Positions 58,850 through 64,000 of a DNA stretch of 64,000 nt are shown piece by piece (within the stretch, counting starts at the first letter, position 1; each line of letters begins with the position of its first letter). This DNA is from Demequina litorisediminis. Its GTDB lineage: Bacteria; Actinomycetota; Actinomycetes; Actinomycetales; Demequinaceae. The position numbers and the translations under genes were made by a program. Location of the stretch: assembly GCF_030161615.1 (NCBI RefSeq), contig NZ_BSUN01000001.1, forward strand, positions 1,736,001-1,800,000, given 5' to 3'. The notes below the pieces were generated by a model. It saw only the letters and a list, made by a program, of their open reading frames with translations. It was not told the DNA's origin and searched no databases.

Positions 58850-59911
58850 GGACCGAGGCGGAAGACGCGCTCGCCACGGTGCCTGCGAGTTCGTCCCGCA
58901 CGATGCTGGCGCCAGCGCTGAGGGCGCTGAGCCTTGGCCAGGGCGATGTCCCGGGGGAACGGCGCGAGCCCGCAGTTGGTGCTGGGGATGAGGTTCTCGG
59001 CGTCCACGAACGCGAGGGCCTTGCGGAGCGTGTCCGCGACCTCGTCGGGCGTCTCGATGGCGTGGTTGGCCACGTCGATGGCGCCGAGCATGACCTTCTT
59101 GCCGCGCAGGATCTCGATGAGGTCCATCGGCACGTGGGAGTTCTGCGACTCCAGCGAGACGATGTCCAGCGACGAACGCTGCAGCAGCGGGAACGACTCC
59201 TCGTACTGCCGCCACTGCGACCCGAGGGTCGCCTTCCAGTCGGTGTTCGCCTTGATCCCGTAGCCGTAGCAAATGTGAACGGCGGTCTGTGCCTTGAGCC
59301 CCTCGGTCGCGCGCTCCAGCGCCGCCACGCCCCAATCCTTGAGCCTCGTCAAAGAAGACGTTGAACGCGGGCTCGTCGAACTGGATGATGTCGACGCCTG
59401 CCGCCTCGAGTTCCTTCGCCTCCTGGTTGAGGATCCCGGCAAACTCCCACGCCAACTGCTCGCGGCTGCGGTAGTGAGCGTCAAAAAGCGTGTCGACCAT
59501 GGTCATCGGCCCGGGCAGTGCCCATTTGATGGGACGGTCCGTGGTGGCACGCAGGAACGCGGCATCCTCGACGAACACGGGGCGCTCGCGGGTCACTGCA
59601 CCCACCACCGTGGGCACGCTGGCGTCGTAGCGGTCGCGGATGCGCACGGTCTCGCGGCGCTCGAAGTCGACGCCGCTCAGGTGCTCGATGAAGGTCGTGA
59701 CGAAGTGCTGGCGGGTCTGCTCGCCGTCGCTGACGATGTCGATGCCGCGGCGAGTCTGCTCGTGGACCGCGATGCGCAGGGCGTCCTGCTTGCCCTCGAC
59801 GAGGGCGTTGCCCTCGAGCGTCCACGGCGACCAGAGGGTCTCGGGTGCGGCGAGCCAGGAGGGCTTGGGCAGGCTACCGACGATGGACGTCGGCAAGAGC
59901 GTGTGAGTCAT
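58842..59911 (-). CDS. mesD: Core-MetE methionine synthase, MesD-like
   Basis: Only the C-terminal catalytic half of MetE is present (355 residues against about 750 for full MetE). Zinc ligands of the MetE core are in place: HICYGYG (His, Cys), the Glu in SLESQNSHVP and Cys in STNCGLAPFPR; also FDEPAFNVFF. Such core-MetE proteins next to a DUF1852 gene form the MesD group of folate-independent methionine synthases. Two AGCT insertions (near 59346, gacgaggctcaag, and near 58937, aaggctcagc). Between mesX and a flavin reductase gene. Confidence 0.85.
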
Positions 59912-59928
59912 GAAGGATCCCTGACCGG

Positions 59929-60931
59929 TCACGCGACGGGGGCGAGGTAGGCTCGCGGACCACTCGTCGAGGATCTCGCGGTGAGGCTCGATGAAGTGCT
60001 CCTGCGTGTACTTGCCCTGCAGGGCGCCCAGTTCGCTGCGCTCGACACGGTCGTAGTCGATCTGCGTGCGCGAGAAGTCGCCGCTGTCCAGGCTGGGGCG
60101 GTATTCGACGGGGGCGGCGGAGTTCGCGTTGTAGATCTCGGGGCGGTAGATCTTTTGGAACGTCTCCATGGTCGCGATGGTCCCCGCGAGCCTGGAGATC
60201 CGTGTAGTCGCTCACCAGGTCGCCGCGGAAGTAGAACGCGAGGGGCGCGACGCTGCCGGCAGGCATGAAGTAGCGCACCTTCAGGCCCATCTTCCCGAAG
60301 TACGCGTCGGTCAGCGAGACGCCGTCCTCCTCGAGGATGTACTCGACGCCAAGCACCGGGTGGATGTTCGCGGTGCGCACGTACGTCTTGCTCGTCGAGA
60401 CGCTGATGCAGATCACCGGCGCCTGCGGGAAGCGCTCGCGATAAGCCTCGGAGTCAACGAAGTGCTGGAACAGGCTTGCCGTGAAGGTCGCCGAAGTCCT
60501 CGGGGAGCACGGGCTTGCCCGCGCCTGCGCTGGCCGCGGGCAGCCGCACGCTGAAGTCGTAGTCACGCACGTACGAGGAGAAGTTGTTGCCGACGATGCC
60601 GTGGTGGCGTGCGCCGGAGTGCTGGTCGACGATGTGGATGTCGAGGACCTCCAGCAGGGGAAGGCTCTGCTCCTCGCCGTCGGCCTCGAACCGCAGGCTC
60701 GGCGGACACGATGTCCAGGTCGAGCGAGTAGCGGTCGCCGCGGGGGTTGTCCCAGCGGGCGAGGTCGTTGACGCGGCGGTTGATCATCGTCAGCGCGGAC
60801 CGCAGGTTCTGCTCGCGCTGCTCGCCGCGGGCGAGGTTGGCGAAGTTGGTGGTCGCGCGGGTGTTCGCGGACGGGGTGTAGTCCTCGTCGAAGCGCGTGG
60901 TGGCAAGGCTGAACGTGAAGGCGTGCGTCAT
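59929..60931 (-). CDS. mesX: DUF1852 protein, MesX-like partner of MesD
   Basis: Starts MTHAFTFSLATTRFDEDYTP with ANTRATTNFANLARG, characteristic of DUF1852. Reported in other bacteria as the accessory protein needed by MesD. Four AGCT insertions (near 60693, gccgagcctgcgg; 60477; 60193; 59950); the last hides the stop, since SASYLAPVA then TGA is the true end. Repaired length 332 residues. Ends 17 bases before mesD. Confidence 0.85.
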
Positions 60932-61022
60932 GGTGATCCGATCAGGGGTGGCCGGGGTCGGCCCTGGTGGATGGATGTCTCTATGGTGAGGCAATCGGCA
61001 GATATCGTGTAACTCGACTGAT

Positions 61023-61049
61023 CTATGCCTTTGTATAGGATTTGCCTAT
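61023..61049. promoter_or_regulatory. Probable LysR operator in the mesX-lysR gap
   Basis: CTAT at 61023-61026 and ATAG at 61035-61038 are spaced by eight bases, and ATAGG (61035-61039) with CCTAT (61045-61049) form a second inverted repeat overlapping the regulator's own ATG. Repeated CTAT/ATAG half-sites of T-N11-A type fit LysR binding and autoregulation. Confidence 0.5.
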
Positions 61050-61990
61050 GGCGCATGGAACGAGCGGTCTGACCCTCCAGCAGTTGCGGTACTTCATCGA
61101 GGTGGCCGCCGAGGGATCGATCTCCGCGGCGGCCGACGTCCTCTACGTGGCGCAGCCCACCATGTCGGCGGCGATGAAGGACCTCGAGTCTCGGGTGGGG
61201 CGCGCCCTGCTGGTGCGCTCGACGAGGGGCATCAGCCTCACCGACGACGGCGCGGAGTTCCTGGGCTACGCCCGGCAGGTCGTGGAGCAGGTGGCGCTCC
61301 TCGAGCAACGGTACCTCGGGCGACCGCCGTCGCGGCGGCTCCTGGGAGTCTCCACTCAGCACTACTCGTTTGCGGTCGATGCGTTCGTGCGCATGGTCAA
61401 GGCCAGCGAGGCAGCGGAGTACGAGTTTGCGCTGCGAGAGACGCGCACGTGGGACATCATCGAGGACGTCAGGACGCTGCGGAGCGAGCTCGGCATCCTG
61501 TACCGCAATGACTTCAACCGCAAGGTCATCGACAAGCTGTTGCGTGACTCGGGCCTCGCGTTCCGGACACTTTTCCTCGCGCGGCCCCACATCTTCGTGG
61601 CTCGCAGCAACCCGCTCGCGCGCCGCGCAAGTGCGACGCTTGCCGACCTCGAGGGTCTGCCGCGGCTCACGTTCGATCAGGGTGCCAACAACTCGTTCTA
61701 TTTTGCCGAGGAGATTCTGTCGACGCTGTCCTCGGAGCAGGAGATCCGGGTCTCTGACCGCGCGACCATCTTCAACCTCATGATCGGACTCGGCGGCTAC
61801 ACCATCTCGACAGGCATCGTCAGTGGCGAGCCTGGACCCAGAGATTGTCGCGATCCCGCTCGACGTCGACGATCACATCGAGATCGGGTGGATTGGCCAT
61901 GCCGCGATCCCGCTGACCCAGCAGGCGGAGCGCTACCTCGCGGAGGTGCGTGCCGTGGTCTCGGAGTTCGGGGTCGAGGTGCTCGGGTAG
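61048..61990 (+). CDS. LysR-family transcription regulator
   Basis: N-terminal winged helix TLQQLRYFIEVAAEGSISAA with the recognition segment VAQPTMSAAMKDLE, then an effector-binding domain. Divergent from the mesX-mesD-flavin reductase operon, so it probably regulates methionine synthesis there, perhaps in response to a sulfur metabolite. One AGCT insertion near 61828 (ggcgagcctggac). Repaired length 313 residues. Confidence 0.88.
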
Positions 61991-62206
61991 CGCTGCTGGT
62001 GCGCCGCATCCGCCAGCCCTCCCTCCCCCACTTTGAACCGGTGGCGGCGGCGCCACGCCGGTGCGAGTGGCCGATGCGTGGGTTCCGCCGGCGTGTCGGC
62101 CTGCCGTCTGGTTCAAACTGTCGGGCGGGGCGGGGTCGAGCAGGTGCGGGTGGACGGGGCTCAGTGGGGCGGGGCCCATACCAAGCGCGGCGCCCACGCC
62201 AAGCAC
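61991..62206. other. Spacer between LysR gene and secreted-protein gene
   Basis: About 215 bases, no gene seen. Holds TTTGAACC near 62032 and its complement GGTTCAAA near 62112 as a wide inverted repeat, with GC-rich repeats between them; this could end the LysR transcript, but no T-run follows. Confidence 0.4.
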
Positions 62207-62242
62207 GGGGCCCGGGGCGCGCGCCTGCGCTCCCCGGGCCCC
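62207..62242 (-). terminator. Hairpin after the secreted-protein gene
   Basis: GGGGCCCGGGG at 62207-62217 pairs perfectly with CCCCGGGCCCC at 62232-62242, 14-base loop. Lies 15 bases beyond the stop of the gene at 62258-63781 on its strand. Confidence 0.6.
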
Positions 62243-62257
62243 GATGGCGGCCCCCGA

Positions 62258-63781
62258 CTACTGCAGCGTCTTGTAGGTGTAGACGGCCTTGATGGTCTTG
62301 GCCTGGGCCGAGGCGTACTCGCCCAGACCGTAGGTGACGTGGACGGTCCGCGAGGTCTCAGGGAGCCTTGAGCGCGCCGAGGGCTTGCGTTCCCTTCTTG
62401 GCGAAGGCGCTCTTGGCGGTGCCCATTTCCTTGGTGTCGTATGCCCACAATGTGTCGCCATACAGGTAGCCCCACGTGGTGGTGAGTTTCACCGTGGTGC
62501 CACCGAACTTCTGTGCGGCAACGACGTCGGCGGGCACCGTGATCTTGCCCTGGCTGATCAGCGCGAGCGAGTCGTAGTCGTAGGCGTCGTACGCGTCGCA
62601 GAAGACGTCGCCGGCAACGCCCCAGTTGCGGTAGCAGGCACCGTCGTAGGAGTAGTCGAAGGCCGTGTACGTCTTCATGACCGCGGAGGCCTTGTACTGA
62701 CGCGTCGCCGTCTTCGTGACGAGCTTCTTGGAGCCGACCGTGAGCGACTTGCTGGCGGTCTTGGTGGTGCCCTCGGGCCCCTTGATCGAGACGGTGACGA
62801 CGTAGGTCCCCGGCTTGATGCTGCCGTTGTTGCGCCCGCCCCAGGTGAAGGTTCGCTTGGCCGTCGAGGTGAGCTTCCACGACGTCACCGTCTTGCCGCC
62901 GTGGGTGATCTTGACGGTGCCCGTCGCGGGAACGGAGCCGCTGACGCTCGATGTGGGCGTGACGGTCGCCTTGACGGAGTCGCGGTAGCCGTCCTTCACC
63001 GGGAACACGGACGTCGCGCTCGCGGCGAGCCTTCACCCCGGTCACGGTCGTGTGGACCACCTTGAGGGTGCGGCCCGCGCTCGACGCCTGAGCGCTGCCG
63101 GCTCCCTTCACGGTCGCTTTGACGGTGCCGGTTCCTGCCTTCAGCGCCGATGCCTTGATGACGGCCTTCGCCGAAGCCACCGTGCCGGTCGCAGGGTTGC
63201 CCTTCGCGGTGACGGGAAGCGAGACCGTGGTGCCTCCGACCGTCGCCTTGACGCTGCCGGTGAAGGCGACCTTGAGGCCGGTCTCGTCCGTAGCGGTGAC
63301 GGTCGCGGTCGAGGTGTTCGGCGACTTCTTGGTCCAGGAGTAGATGGTCGGGGCGGACAGTGCGAGAGCGACCGAGGTGGGCTTGCCCGACCCCACCGTG
63401 AACTCGGTCACGGTGGGGCTGCCCACCTCGGGCGTGACGACGAGGCTCGTAGATTCCCGGCACGTAGGTGTCGAGCGTGGGGACCGTGATCGCGTACTCC
63501 ACCCCGGGTTCCGCGAGGTAGAGCGAGGCGAGGTCGAAGACGCTCTCCTCGGTGCCCGCCTGACGCACGTAGGCCGTGGCGCGCGTCGTGGCATCGGTGG
63601 TGGCGTTGACGGTGATGGTGTCGCGCACGTTGTCGGACGCGGGCAGCGTCAGCGTGCCGCCCTTGCCCAAGGTGATGGTGGTCTCAGGCACGTCCGCGGA
63701 CGCGGTGGTACCGAAGGCTCCGAGCAGGAGCACGGAGGTGATGGCGGCCGCGAGCGTGCGCGCGCCGGTGGACAGATGCAT
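62258..63781 (-). CDS. Secreted repeat protein with Ig-like domains
   Basis: Signal peptide MHLSTGARTLAAAITSVLLL ending near AFGTTASA, so exported. Two or three beta-rich modules: YSWTKKSPNTSTATVTATDE then VKATVGGTTVSLPVTAKGNP, and TYVVTVSIKGPEGTTKTASK; the last part (WGYLYGDTLWAYDTKEMGTA) is of another kind. Thr/Val/Lys-rich, no catalytic motif and no LPXTG or membrane anchor at the C-terminus. Three AGCT insertions (near 63448, 63030 and 62365). Repaired length 506 residues. Probably cell-surface or extracellular; function unknown. Confidence 0.7.
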
Positions 63782-63915
63782 GGTGAATCCCCCAGTCGAA
63801 ATGTTCTGACGGGCGGAGCGTATCGACAGCCACCGACACTTGTCGCGGGAACGTGAGGAACACCGCCGCGGCGCGCGGGACATACCGGTCGATACCGGGA
63901 CGAACCGCGGCGCGA

Positions 63916-64000
63916 CTACCTTCCCGCCTGCTCGCTGAGGTCCAACCAGCGCTCTTCGAGGTCCGAGTTCTCGGCCTCGAGTTCGCCGATCTGCTTGGTG
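63916..64000 (-). CDS. C-terminal end of an ABC-F family ATPase (partial)
   Basis: Only the last 27 or so residues are in the window: KQIGELEAENSDLEERWLDL and LSEQAGR before TAG. The Glu/Leu-rich coiled-coil ending in EERWLDLSE is typical of Uup/EttA-type ABC-F proteins, but the fragment is too short to be certain. Confidence 0.45.
   Translation of the reverse strand, partial: TKQIGELEAENSDLEERWLDLSEQAGR

Noticed and set aside
58842-60931. A single fused DUF1852-MetE protein
   Set aside because: The apparent fusion exists only because an AGCT insertion near 59950 hides the mesX stop; repair gives the end YLAPVA followed by TGA and a separate mesD start at 59911.

Overview
The window is a high-GC, gene-dense bacterial chromosome segment. 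The ribosomal-protein order, the mycosin/EccB-type secretion gene, WhiB and GuaB3, an HrcA/CIRCE-controlled groES without an adjacent groEL, and many leaderless promoters point to an actinobacterium, probably of the order Micrococcales. The exact genus cannot be fixed from the sequence alone.

A dominant feature is technical or epigenetic. About a hundred apparent frameshifts break nearly every gene, including rpsL, fusA, tuf, secY, rpoA and glmS. Almost all sit where the expected codons would read AGCT, which appears as AGCCT or AGGCT (one extra base) or, less often, with one or two bases lost. A smaller set are one-base losses in G or C runs. Restoring AGCT gives full-length conserved proteins every time, so the CDS entries below span the repaired genes. 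I read this as a systematic base-calling error at a modified AGCT motif, not as pseudogenes.

Layout. 1-1742: 3' part of a fused EccB/mycosin type VII secretion gene. 1895-6376: str operon (rpsL-rpsG-fusA-tuf). 6513-16397: S10/spc ribosomal-protein operon, closed by a strong terminator. 16480-19153: secY-adk-map. 19302-21047: three tandem paralogous genes for leucine-rich-repeat-variant (HEAT-like) proteins placed between map and infA. 21063-25091: infA-rpmJ-rpsM-rpsK-rpoA-rplQ, then truA. 25088-31181: a glutamine-amidotransferase-like hydrolase, rplM-rpsI-glmM, a DedA protein, a methyltransferase and coaA. 31252-40083: cell-wall and tRNA-modification genes (glmS, acpS, alr, tsaE, tsaB, rimI, tsaD) plus a GH3 hydrolase. 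40196-43467: lysG/lysE, a helix-turn-helix protein and a methyltransferase. 43520-50342: groES with CIRCE, whiB, guaB, a TauE-type transporter, glutamate dehydrogenase, an exonuclease and guaB3. 50579-55557: a GtrA-like protein, an ABC exporter and a chemoreceptor. 55677-61990: phosphoketolase, then an operon resembling MesX-MesD folate-independent methionine synthase with a flavin reductase and a divergent LysR regulator. 62258-64000: a secreted repeat protein and the end of an ABC-F ATPase.

Functionally the first 26 kb is the translation and secretion core. The middle supplies amino-sugar, D-alanine and t6A synthesis. The right third is more accessory: central carbon metabolism, methionine synthesis, chemosensing and surface proteins. 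I saw no rRNA, tRNA, CRISPR array, insertion sequence or prophage.
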